In this document: positions 8,808 through 15,524 of the stretch, in pieces | Position numbering within the stretch: the stretch's first letter is position 1 | Layout of the letters: every line of letters starts with the position of its first letter | NCBI RefSeq assembly: GCF_001719065.1 | Contig: NZ_LWAF01000015.1 | Coordinates: forward strand, 1-39,401 | Origin: Fervidobacterium thailandense | GTDB lineage: Bacteria > Thermotogota > Thermotogae > Thermotogales > Fervidobacteriaceae | DNA length: 39,401 nt | Direction: 5' to 3' | The notes under the pieces: model-generated | The model's input: the letters and a program-made list of their open reading frames with translations, nothing else | Told to the model about the DNA's origin: nothing | Database searches by the model: none | Translations under genes and position numbers: made by a program

Positions 8808-9164
8808 TTACATGTTAATCAAGCGGCTTATAACTTCTTTGAGCTCAGTGAGATCCGAGGATTTCACCACGTAAGCATCCGCGGCCCAAGAGGCCATATC
8901 GCTTTTGTAATGCGAATAAGCGGTCAGGATTACGAGTCGAACGTCGCGCTTAAGTTCTCTGAGCTTTCCAGCAAGTTCTAATCCATTCATCCCGGGCATC
9001 TCAATGTCAATAGTCACCAGATCGTAAGGTTTCTCCTGGAATTTGGCAAGCGCCGATTCACCGTTCTCCGCGGTGTCCACTTCGTATCCGGCGTCCATTA
9101 ACTCCTCAGCAACAAGCAATCGCATATTAGGTTCGTCTTCAACTACAAGGATTCTCTTAGGCAT
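8808..9164 (-). CDS. single-domain CheY-like response regulator
   Basis: A stand-alone receiver of 118 residues with no output domain. All signature residues are present: the acidic pair in VVEDEPN, the phosphoacceptor Asp in TIDIEMPG, the switch Thr in LTAYS and the Lys in VVKSSD. ATG 9164 follows AAGGGGGG by 7 nt; a TTG 18 nt earlier overlaps that site and is unlikely. It has its own promoter (9201-9230) but also lies directly behind the DRTGG-PHP-HATPase genes, so it may be both co-transcribed and independently expressed. It presumably passes a phosphorylation signal by protein contact; the cognate kinase is not identifiable here, since the neighbouring HATPase lacks a phospho-acceptor His domain. 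Confidence 0.92.
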   Translation of the reverse strand: MPKRILVVEDEPNMRLLVAEELMDAGYEVDTAENGESALAKFQEKPYDLVTIDIEMPGMNGLELAGKLRELKRDVRLVILTAYSHYKSDMASWAADAYVVKSSDLTELKEVISRLINM

Positions 9165-9200
9165 ATTGTAACCCCCCTTCAAACGAGCGTGGCTAAAGTG

Positions 9201-9230
9201 ATTATATCATAGAATCTTTTACTTTTTCAA
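9201..9230 (-). promoter_or_regulatory. promoter of the receiver gene
   Basis: On the minus strand TTGAAA (9230-9225) and TATAAT (9206-9201) with an 18-bp spacer and a TGA extended -10. It overlaps the last codons and the stop region of the HATPase gene. Confidence 0.7.
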
Positions 9231-9232
9231 CT

Positions 9233-9775
9233 TCAATTCTTTTCAATGGAATTCTCCAGTTCGTTCAAAAATTCCATCAGTATGCGTACCTTTTCCGGTG
9301 CATCCAAACTTCCGATGTAGCTCCTTATAGTTTCGGATCTAATTTCGTAGCAATCGTCGTTGTAGCACCTGATTATGTGCCACTCGATGCCATCGTTCAT
9401 GAGCAAAATCAGGAAAACACCGGGTAGGTCACCCACAGGCTGACAATCGATATGGTCCTTTCGAAATAGCACCTCGGTTTTCGTACCCTTTCCCAGTTCC
9501 GAGTTGATGCGCACGTAACCACCGGTCGCTTCGGCCGCTTGTTTTAGAAACGGAAGTCCAAGACCGACGCGTCTAATCTCCTTGTCACGCGTGGTTGTGA
9601 ACGGATCGAAAATTTTCTCCAAAATATCCGGCCTTATACCACCGGCATCGTCTTCCACGGAAAAGTAGAATTCGTTTTCCGTTTCTCTTACCGTTACTTT
9701 CACACTCTTAGCACCAGCGTTTATCGAGTTTTCCGCAATATCGTGTAAATGGTCCGATAAAGTCAAAAGCGCCAA
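9233..9775 (-). CDS. stand-alone GHKL/HATPase ATP-binding protein
   Basis: A 180-residue protein whose first ~115 residues are a histidine-kinase-type ATPase domain: N box HDIAENSINAGA, G1 box DDAGGI, F box DPFTTTR, G2 box VGLGLPFLKQAAEATGG and GKGTKTEV. There is no DHp/HisKA phospho-acceptor domain and no sensor. The DHID..PVGDL stretch after the ATPase core resembles the small ATPases that sit beside DRTGG and PHP genes in electron-bifurcating [FeFe]-hydrogenase clusters. The start is TTG 9775, 5 nt after AAGGTGAT. It is the third gene of the DRTGG-PHP operon, 21 nt after the PHP gene. It could be a serine-kinase/anti-sigma-type switch or a kinase partner for the receiver; sequence does not decide. 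Confidence 0.85.
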   Translation of the reverse strand: MALLTLSDHLHDIAENSINAGAKSVKVTVRETENEFYFSVEDDAGGIRPDILEKIFDPFTTTRDKEIRRVGLGLPFLKQAAEATGGYVRINSELGKGTKTEVLFRKDHIDCQPVGDLPGVFLILLMNDGIEWHIIRCYNDDCYEIRSETIRSYIGSLDAPEKVRILMEFLNELENSIEKN

Positions 9776-9796
9776 GGTTTATCACCTTCTTTCAAG

Positions 9797-10531
9797 TTAA
9801 ACCTCCCAAAGTGTTCGTACCTGTCCACTCACAATCTTACGAATCACCATCTCCACCGAGATGGGCTCACCGTCAAAAACTTCCAGATAACTCTTTCGGA
9901 TACCCACCTCATCGGGTGTGTGCGCATCGGAAGAAGTGAGTACCACGTAACCTTTTTCCTTGAGCTTAAGCCACGTTTCCTTGCTACGCACCTCGACGAT
10001 GTTGGTACCCTCTGGAATCAAACCGAGCTGATACATCGCTCCGAACTTTCTATCCACGTGGGCAAGAACGGCAATTCCGTTGTGCGAACGAATCAGTTCG
10101 ATCGCATCGTCCAACGTCACGTTGGTGGGAAAGCCGAGATAGTACTCCACAAGTTCTGAGAAGTTCTCCTCTTCATCGAGTATTACCTGGTATCCAAAAC
10201 GCTCGGGATCGTATTCAAACTTATCCATCAATTCTTCCAAGGTTCTCGAGACTTTGAGAGCATCGTCTACCTTCGAAAAGTACCCCAGTACGTGCACGTC
10301 CTCGACGGTGTGTATCTCTATTCCCGGTACAAGCAGTTTGGAACCGCATTTCATCTGAAAAACTGGAACGTTTCTCGCCGAATTGTGGTCGGTTATTGAA
10401 AAGATTTCAAGTTCTTTGGCACAAATAATCGAAGGGACCATTATTAAATCCGCACACGGTGACAGGCAAGAATGAATGTGGAGATCCATTGCGAGCAACT
10501 TGGTATTTTCAATCCTTGAGTCCGAGCTCAT
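9797..10531 (-). CDS. PHP-domain metal-dependent phosphoesterase-like protein
   Basis: A 244-residue PHP-domain protein. Metal-binding motifs seen are DLHIHSCLSPC (His pair), SITDHNSARN (Asp-His), VPGIEIHTVEDVHVLGYF (Glu and His), VLAHVDR (His) and LTSSDAHTPDEVG (Asp-x-His) at the C-terminus, the order expected for the TIM-like PHP fold of the TrpH/YciV class. It probably hydrolyses a phosphoester, perhaps a nucleotide; the substrate is unknown. ATG 10531 has GGAAGG shortly upstream and lies 23 nt inside the preceding DRTGG gene, indicating translational coupling. A second in-frame ATG 14 codons later, just before DLHIHS, is a possible alternative. Confidence 0.88.
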   Translation of the reverse strand: MSSDSRIENTKLLAMDLHIHSCLSPCADLIMVPSIICAKELEIFSITDHNSARNVPVFQMKCGSKLLVPGIEIHTVEDVHVLGYFSKVDDALKVSRTLEELMDKFEYDPERFGYQVILDEEENFSELVEYYLGFPTNVTLDDAIELIRSHNGIAVLAHVDRKFGAMYQLGLIPEGTNIVEVRSKETWLKLKEKGYVVLTSSDAHTPDEVGIRKSYLEVFDGEPISVEMVIRKIVSGQVRTLWEV

Positions 10532-10841
10532 ACAACCTTCCCGCTACCTTGTAGGATGTTTCTGGAGAAACAAACAAGTTTATCCCTTCCTCTTTCGCTT
10601 TTTCAATCGTATCGTCCGGATAATCAAGTCCTTCGCACAGTACGATGGCCTTTACCCCGGTTAACGTTGCAACGGCAACGATGTTCACATGGCTTTGCAC
10701 CGTCATCCAGATGTTTCCCTGCTTGGCAGAGCGCATGACGATACTCAGTAAGTCTCCGACGTATCCACCGGTTATCTCGCAATCACCGGCAAAGTGGACA
10801 ACTTTTAAACCGAGTTTTTCAACTATTTCCGACAACCTCAC
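10509..10841 (-). CDS. DRTGG-domain protein
   Basis: A small cytoplasmic protein of about 110 residues consisting of one DRTGG-like domain. The core reads GDCEITGGYVGDLLS, followed by NIWMTVQSHVNIVAVATLTGVKAIVLCEG and a closing helix-strand unit. DRTGG domains occur beside CBS pairs in pyrophosphatases and in phosphotransacetylase, and alone in hydrogenase-associated operons; a ligand-binding regulatory role is usual. ATG 10856 overlaps the GGGGGG ribosome-binding site, so GTG 10841 (7 nt downstream) is preferred. It is the first gene of the module with PHP and HATPase proteins. Confidence 0.82.
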   Translation of the reverse strand: MRLSEIVEKLGLKVVHFAGDCEITGGYVGDLLSIVMRSAKQGNIWMTVQSHVNIVAVATLTGVKAIVLCEGLDYPDDTIEKAKEEGINLFVSPETSYKVAGRLYELGLKD

Positions 10842-10876
10842 AGCAATGCCCCCCATTGTTTAGTCGTTCACGAACA

Positions 10877-10885
10877 ATTATACCA
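10877..10885 (-). promoter_or_regulatory. extended -10 promoter of the DRTGG operon
   Basis: TGGTATAAT on the minus strand about 36 nt upstream of the GTG start. The -35 position falls in the T tract of the preceding terminator and is weak; the extended -10 carries the call. Confidence 0.6.
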
Positions 10886-10898
10886 TTCAAACATCTCC

Positions 10899-10931
10899 AA
10901 AAAAACACGTCTCCCACTTGGGGAGACGTGT
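10899..10931 (-). terminator. intrinsic terminator of the maltosyltransferase gene
   Basis: On the minus strand ACACGTCTCCC, loop CAAGT, GGGAGACGTGT followed by TTTTTT: a perfect 11-bp stem. It separates mmtA from the DRTGG operon. Confidence 0.93.
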
Positions 10932-10962
10932 AACATTAATCCTCGTAATTCAAAGTTCGTTT

Positions 10963-12969
10963 TCAATCGTTGTTGACGATAACTACCGCGAACTCTCCAG
11001 CGGGTAAGTTCACCGGTATAACGTTCGTTCCTTGGAGTGACAGGTTTCGCTTACCAAACCGGTTGATCATCGTAACCGTTTTAACGTCCACGTTCCGACC
11101 CGCGGTCTCGTTCACGTATATCTCAACGTACTTGTCAAACGCAAGATTCAGATTACCAAGGAGTATGAAGGCCTTATCTCCACTCCAGTAACTGTAATTC
11201 GCGGTTAAACCATCTTGATAGTTCAAATATACGTACCTGAATTCTCCTTTCAAAAGTTCCTCGTATTTGTCTCTAAGGTCCAGCAGCCACCTAAGGTATT
11301 CGTACATCTCGCCTTTCGATTGGTCCCAGTGGAACGCGTAGTAATCGAAGAACGCAAGTTTTCCGTAGAACTGATCATCGGGTGGTAGCACGGTCTTACC
11401 CCATATCGTGTTGTCCAACCCAAGGTTCATGGGCTGGAGTTCTTCAATCTCCTGGCCACTGTTAACGTACGGTATCGCGTTCGGTGCGAAGAACAAGATC
11501 GCTGGTGCGAGGTATTTGAGCTTTTGACCGTGTTCTCGTGCGACGATCCTCGGCGTATCCGGGGTCTCACACGATGCGATGAATGGTACTTCAAGGTTTG
11601 GCACAATCTCCTCAACGAACCTGTAGAATTCCTGTGGACGGGCCACCGCGTACCAACTGTTGCCAAGGATACAATCGTAACCTTCGGATTTTGCTTTCTT
11701 ATCGTTTTTCATCTCCAGTTCCTCAGCTATGAACGCGAACGCGGGATCTTCGCTACGCGCTTTCGAGATAATCATGTCTTGAAGTTCTTTCGGAAGAGCG
11801 TGTCCCATATCAATGCGCGCACCGTCAATTCCAAACCTCCGCTGATACGATGGGATGATATCTGAAAGGTATTCCCAGAGCTCCCTGTTCGGAACTTTTC
11901 CCGGGAATTTGCTGGATTTTACGACATCAAACAATACATACGGTGGCTGGTCTTCGGATACGTACTTCTGACTTTCAATTGGATGGTCGAGGTACAACCT
12001 CAGGAACGTCACGTCATCCCAAGTAGGCTGCGGATCGTTCACCCAATCCGAAAATCCGGGAGGTGTTATTATCCCAAACTCACGCGCGATGTTTGAAAGA
12101 ATATCTCCCTTCATCTTCTTAACTCTTTCCCATTTCTTGGGATTTAATTTATCGGGAGAGTACGTGAATTTCGTGAGATGTTTTTTCACCTCGGGATTAC
12201 TGTAAATTACCTCTAAATCCTGCGGGTCCGGTATCTTGAATGGCAGCTCTGGTATGCGAGGTGGCTTGTAACTCGCAGCTTCCTCGACCTTGATCCAGTA
12301 GAACCAATCTGGGTGCTCCCTGATCAAATCGCTGTCTCTTGCCGCAGTTCTTGGGATGAAATCCAAAACTACTCTGATACCAAGCATATGCGCCGCTTCC
12401 ACAAGTGCTTTGAATTGCTCTTCCGTGCTAATTCCCTTGAGCAACGGATCGGAATAACTCTCATCCAGTTCCATCGGGTTCTTAACCGCATACGGGGAAC
12501 CGATCTCACCCTTCTTAAATACGTCGCTCATTTTCGAGATGGGCAACATATAGAGCACGTTGATGCCCATGTTCCTCAGGTACGGCAAAAGTGCTATCAT
12601 TTTCAGAAACGTGCCAGATTCTTTGAATCCAAAGATATCTTCAGGTTCGAACGCACCAAATCCCTTGTGGTTGTACGCCACGGTGGCACGTGGAAGGGCT
12701 CCGTACATTTTGGCCTTCCTCAACCAACTTGGATCCTTCTCCCCACGCAGCGTTGCCAACGATTTTGTGTAATCCTCGCCCGTGTCGTTCTTCAAGATAT
12801 CTTCAATAATGAGATAGAAATACTCGTACGGATCGACGAAAACGTGGCTGTCCTTTTCGGAAACGGTTCCAGAATAGTTAGCAGGAAGCCATGCTTTCGG
12901 TACCGCGTAAAGTGGTTTCTTCTTGATATGGCTTTTCAGAAAGTCCGCCAACGCTTTTAGCTCATTCAC
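10963..12969 (-). CDS. mmtA: GH13 maltosyltransferase
   Basis: A 668-residue GH13 enzyme. It matches, as I remember it, the Thermotoga maritima maltosyltransferase along its whole length, including YNHKGFG, FIPRTAARDSDLIREHPDWF and GIITPPGFSDW. GH13 catalytic residues are the nucleophile Asp in RIDMGHALP (about 386), the acid Glu in IAEELE (about 416) and the third Asp in CETPDTPR (about 471). The enzyme moves maltosyl units between alpha-1,4-glucans in the cytoplasm. GTG 12969 follows AAAGGAGG; longer readings would start inside the promoter at 13010-13018. It is a single-gene transcription unit ending at 10899-10931. A C-terminal beta domain follows the barrel as usual. Confidence 0.9.
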   Translation of the reverse strand: MNELKALADFLKSHIKKKPLYAVPKAWLPANYSGTVSEKDSHVFVDPYEYFYLIIEDILKNDTGEDYTKSLATLRGEKDPSWLRKAKMYGALPRATVAYNHKGFGAFEPEDIFGFKESGTFLKMIALLPYLRNMGINVLYMLPISKMSDVFKKGEIGSPYAVKNPMELDESYSDPLLKGISTEEQFKALVEAAHMLGIRVVLDFIPRTAARDSDLIREHPDWFYWIKVEEAASYKPPRIPELPFKIPDPQDLEVIYSNPEVKKHLTKFTYSPDKLNPKKWERVKKMKGDILSNIAREFGIITPPGFSDWVNDPQPTWDDVTFLRLYLDHPIESQKYVSEDQPPYVLFDVVKSSKFPGKVPNRELWEYLSDIIPSYQRRFGIDGARIDMGHALPKELQDMIISKARSEDPAFAFIAEELEMKNDKKAKSEGYDCILGNSWYAVARPQEFYRFVEEIVPNLEVPFIASCETPDTPRIVAREHGQKLKYLAPAILFFAPNAIPYVNSGQEIEELQPMNLGLDNTIWGKTVLPPDDQFYGKLAFFDYYAFHWDQSKGEMYEYLRWLLDLRDKYEELLKGEFRYVYLNYQDGLTANYSYWSGDKAFILLGNLNLAFDKYVEIYVNETAGRNVDVKTVTMINRFGKRNLSLQGTNVIPVNLPAGEFAVVIVNND

Positions 12970-13009
12970 GATCGGTTCCTCCTTTCGAGCTTTGTTCGAA
13001 GCCGTGATT

Positions 13010-13038
13010 ATTATACCACACGACAAAAAACTCGTTCA
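13010..13038 (-). promoter_or_regulatory. promoter of mmtA
   Basis: Minus-strand TGGTATAAT (13018-13010) with a weak -35 TGAACG (13038-13033) 17 bp upstream. The start of transcription would be near 13003, leaving a leader of about 34 nt before GTG 12969, which supports that start codon. Confidence 0.65.
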
Positions 13039-13067
13039 GCAAAAAATATACGTTCCAATCGGCGTAT

Positions 13068-13096
13068 TTGAAAAGTTCAAAATTTTGTGATAAAAT
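13068..13096 (+). promoter_or_regulatory. promoter of the CDF-type gene
   Basis: TTGAAA (13068-13073), 17-bp spacer, TGA-extended TAAAAT (13091-13096). It lies about 80 nt upstream of ATG 13176. A weaker TTGACG/TAAAAA pair follows at 13102-13132. Confidence 0.6.
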
Positions 13097-13175
13097 TTCT
13101 TTTGACGCGTGAGGAAAAGAAATTGATAAAAATTTCCAATCAGAGGTCCGAATTCGGAATTTTCGGGTGATAGAC

Positions 13176-14093
13176 ATGAGGAAGCAGCTTGAAAAGGAAA
13201 AGGGAATCATCCTCTTTTCAATAGCGATGACTGTTCTTTCATCGGTTCTTGGTATTTCCATCGGTTTGATAGCGAACTCCCAACTTGTTCTATTCGATGG
13301 TGTGTATTCACTTGTTAGTTTTGCCTTGTCCTTAACCTCGCTCTACACGGCAAAGTTCATGGCCAAGAACGACTGGAAACGATATCCTTTCGGAAAGGCG
13401 GCCGCCGAGCCTTTGGTTATGATATTCAACTACACCGCTCTCATCTTCCTCGCAGCACAGTTCATTTTCAACAACATCAAAACCATCCTCGAAGGTGGCC
13501 GTGAGGTGAGAACTGGCATAGCTCTCATTTACGCAGTGATAACCACATCCATCTGCGCTGGGACTTATTTGATCATAAATAGATTTGCCAAGAACAGAAA
13601 CTCTGGTTTGCTCCAAGTCGAGGCCGACGGTTGGTTGTACGATACTTACACAAGTCTTTCGGTTTTGCTGACGTTTCTTACCGCACGCGTCCTCTCAAAG
13701 TACGGTGTACTCACCAACTATCTCCGGTTCATCGACCCAGCTGTTGTTATACTGTTTTCCGTTATGTTCATCAGGTGGTCGGTGAAGATGATTATAGAAG
13801 CCTCCAAAGAGATATTGGCCGTCTCTGCTGACGATGAGCTCACCGATAAGCTCGAGGAGATCGTCGAGCAGATCGAGGAAGAGTACAAGATAAAGGAATC
13901 GTTCGTTAGGGTATCGAGGGGTCGGCGAATCATCTGGGTGGAAATTGACTTTGTCGTGGATGATAACTCCCTTGTGAAAACTGTGAAAGACGAGGATGAG
14001 GTCAGGGCAAAAATTTACGACGCACTGAAGATGGCCAAGTGCGACAAGTGGGTTACCATATCCTTCACCACCAAACGAAAGTGGGCAAAGTGA
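13176..14093 (+). CDS. CDF-superfamily membrane protein lacking canonical metal ligands
   Basis: About 305 residues with four to six predicted membrane segments up to ~205, then a cytoplasmic C-terminal domain, which is the CDF (cation diffusion facilitator) layout. The family's YPFGKAAAEPL loop after TM2 and the EADGWLYDTYTSL segment of TM5 are recognisable. Hand-aligned to E. coli YiiP, the site-A ligands become: Asp45 kept (LFDGVYS), Asp49 to Ser, His153 to Leu, Asp157 to Tyr; the site-B His of FGHGKAE becomes Lys (FGKAAAE). So zinc or iron transport by the standard route is doubtful. ATG 13176 is 5 nt after GGGTGA; GTG 13167 overlaps that site. It stands alone and converges on the alcohol dehydrogenase gene without an obvious terminator in the 24-nt gap. 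Confidence 0.8.
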   Translation: MRKQLEKEKGIILFSIAMTVLSSVLGISIGLIANSQLVLFDGVYSLVSFALSLTSLYTAKFMAKNDWKRYPFGKAAAEPLVMIFNYTALIFLAAQFIFNNIKTILEGGREVRTGIALIYAVITTSICAGTYLIINRFAKNRNSGLLQVEADGWLYDTYTSLSVLLTFLTARVLSKYGVLTNYLRFIDPAVVILFSVMFIRWSVKMIIEASKEILAVSADDELTDKLEEIVEQIEEEYKIKESFVRVSRGRRIIWVEIDFVVDDNSLVKTVKDEDEVRAKIYDALKMAKCDKWVTISFTTKRKWAK

Positions 14094-14117
14094 CTAAGAA
14101 AAACCAACTTTACAACT

Positions 14118-15194
14118 TTAGGCCGCGAAATGTTCGAAAACCTTTCTGTACACCCCCGCAATCCGCTCTTTGTCGAATCTTCCCGGTGTGTTCCTTAGGA
14201 GAAAGTCCTTACTCATTTCGTCCGCCCAGCGTTCTATGTCCTCATCCGTTGCTGCAAAATTGAGCTTCACACCAAGCGTCTTAAGGTACGAGAGTAAATC
14301 TCCGTCGAAAATCCTTTTCACCGTTTCTACTTTCGAAGTTTCGTAGTACTCCAAGCAGAACGGTAGTGACACGCTCGACGCTATGCCGTGCCTGAGACTT
14401 TTCTCCGTGGTCAACGGATTTCCCATCGCGTGGGAAATAGTTGTTCCCGTGTGCGCGATAGCCATTCCTGCCAACAAGGATGCTAAAGCCATGTTCTTGC
14501 GAAATTCCAGTTCGTCTGGAAATTCCAGGACTTTTGGTAAGTTCTCCTTGGCAAGGTTCAACGCCTGCAAGGAAATTTGCTCTGTTAGCGGGGCGGATTT
14601 GGTCGAAAGGAAGCTTTCCACCGCGTGCGAAAGCGCGTCCAAACCAGTTGAAAGGGTCACATCGCGATCGAGCGTAAGCGAATACCTCGGATCAACGAAG
14701 GCCACCTTGGGAATCACACTTTCGTGCGCAAATCCTTTTTTCTTCCCAACCACAACCAAAACACTGTACGGTGTAACTTCGCTCCCGGTCCCGAAAGTCG
14801 TGGGAATGCAGACCAAAGGCTTGGCTCTTGAGTATTTAAGAGGACTGAACAAATCGGAAGTTGTTAGGGACTTATTTTCCAAAAGCACAGCGACCGCTTT
14901 CCCGCAATCCATCGCACTTCCGCCACCGATGGCCACGATAAGGTCCGGACCAAAGTTTCCAAGTTCGCTTATAATACGCTCGACGAGGGAAAGATCAGGA
15001 TTTTCTTTGACCCGGTCGAAAATCAGAATTTCTTTTTCCTTTAAGTTTTCAAGAACATCGTTGAGTGCTCCGTTGAGCTTTGAACTCGCCCCGGTAATTA
15101 CAAGCACGTGTGACCCTAAACTGTTCAAGACCTGCCTGTTTTTCTTAACGGCTTCCTCCCCGAAGAATACCTTTGTCGGCACTTGAAAGGCCAT
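14118..15194 (-). CDS. iron-containing (group III) alcohol dehydrogenase
   Basis: A 358-residue Fe-ADH family enzyme that interconverts an alcohol and aldehyde or ketone with NAD(P). The start MAFQVPTKVFFGE, the nucleotide-binding GGGSAMDCGK, FGTGSEVTPYSVL, and the metal-ligand segments TGLDALSHAVESFLS (Asp and His), AHTGTTISHAMG (His) and SLRHGIASSVSLP (His) are all present, so the metal site is intact. ATG 15194 lies after AAAGGAGG; a longer frame to 15227 would include that site. It is monocistronic, with a TGGTATAAT promoter at 15229-15237. Substrate cannot be told from sequence. Confidence 0.93.
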   Translation of the reverse strand: MAFQVPTKVFFGEEAVKKNRQVLNSLGSHVLVITGASSKLNGALNDVLENLKEKEILIFDRVKENPDLSLVERIISELGNFGPDLIVAIGGGSAMDCGKAVAVLLENKSLTTSDLFSPLKYSRAKPLVCIPTTFGTGSEVTPYSVLVVVGKKKGFAHESVIPKVAFVDPRYSLTLDRDVTLSTGLDALSHAVESFLSTKSAPLTEQISLQALNLAKENLPKVLEFPDELEFRKNMALASLLAGMAIAHTGTTISHAMGNPLTTEKSLRHGIASSVSLPFCLEYYETSKVETVKRIFDGDLLSYLKTLGVKLNFAATDEDIERWADEMSKDFLLRNTPGRFDKERIAGVYRKVFEHFAA

Positions 15195-15228
15195 CCGCCC
15201 ACCTCCTTTGAAACCAACTCTATTCAAA

Positions 15229-15237
15229 ATTATACCA
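15229..15237 (-). promoter_or_regulatory. extended -10 promoter of the alcohol dehydrogenase gene
   Basis: TGGTATAAT on the minus strand, 35 nt upstream of ATG 15194, with only a weak -35 (TCAATG, 17-18 bp upstream). It is back-to-back with the riboflavin operon promoter. Confidence 0.6.
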
Positions 15238-15257
15238 TGTCCAGTTTTACATTGACG

Positions 15258-15286
15258 TTGACAATCCCGAGAGTACCGTGTATCAT
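15258..15286 (+). promoter_or_regulatory. promoter of the riboflavin operon
   Basis: TTGACA (15258-15263), 17-bp spacer, TATCAT (15281-15286). Transcription would start near 15293, immediately before the riboswitch P1 stem. A second TTGACG directly precedes the -35. Confidence 0.75.
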
Positions 15287-15294
15287 ATTTGTGG

Positions 15295-15419
15295 TCGTAT
15301 ACTCTCGGGGCAGGGTGGAATTCCCGACCGGCGGTATAGCCCGCGAGCCCTCTTACGAGGGTTGATCCGGTGAAATTCCGGAGCCGACGGTGAAAGTCCG
15401 GATGGGAGAGAGTATACGA
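15295..15419 (+). promoter_or_regulatory. FMN riboswitch (RFN element) aptamer
   Basis: The RFN core is unmistakable: GGGGCAGGGTGGAATTCCC, then GACCGGCGGTATAGCC, CGCGAGCCC, GATCCGGTGAAATTCCGG and GCCGACGGTGAAAGTCCGGA. A long 12-bp P1 pairs 15295-15306 with 15408-15419. The element binds FMN in the nascent transcript. The nearby terminator (15465-15504) gives a premature-termination switch for the ribD-ribE-ribBA-ribH operon. The 5' strand CTCTCGGGGC (15302-15311) is identical to the terminator's 3' arm, offering a competing structure. Confidence 0.97.
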
Positions 15420-15464
15420 TGGCTATACGGATGTTCGGTACTTGTACCTCACATCCCTTGAGCT

Positions 15465-15504
15465 TAATTAAGCCCCGAGAGTTCTCTCGGGGCTTTAATT
15501 TTTT
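15465..15504 (+). terminator. riboswitch-controlled terminator
   Basis: GCCCCGAGAG (15472-15481) pairs with CTCTCGGGGC (15484-15493), extended at the base by AA/TT and an AATT/AATT closing section, followed by TTAATTTTTT. It stands between the FMN aptamer and ribD, so it is the expression platform and not a read-through end of an upstream gene. Confidence 0.93.
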
Positions 15505-15524
15505 AACTACGTTTAGTGTTGTGG

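Noticed and set aside
12313-12960. A 215-codon open frame on the plus strand opposite the maltosyltransferase gene
   Set aside because: It lies entirely antisense to a strongly conserved enzyme, has no ribosome-binding site or recognisable motif, and reflects codon bias of the real gene.
14383-15186. A 267-codon open frame opposite the alcohol dehydrogenase gene
   Set aside because: Antisense to a complete Fe-ADH with all ligands; composition (Ser, Thr, Leu rich) is typical of a mirror frame.
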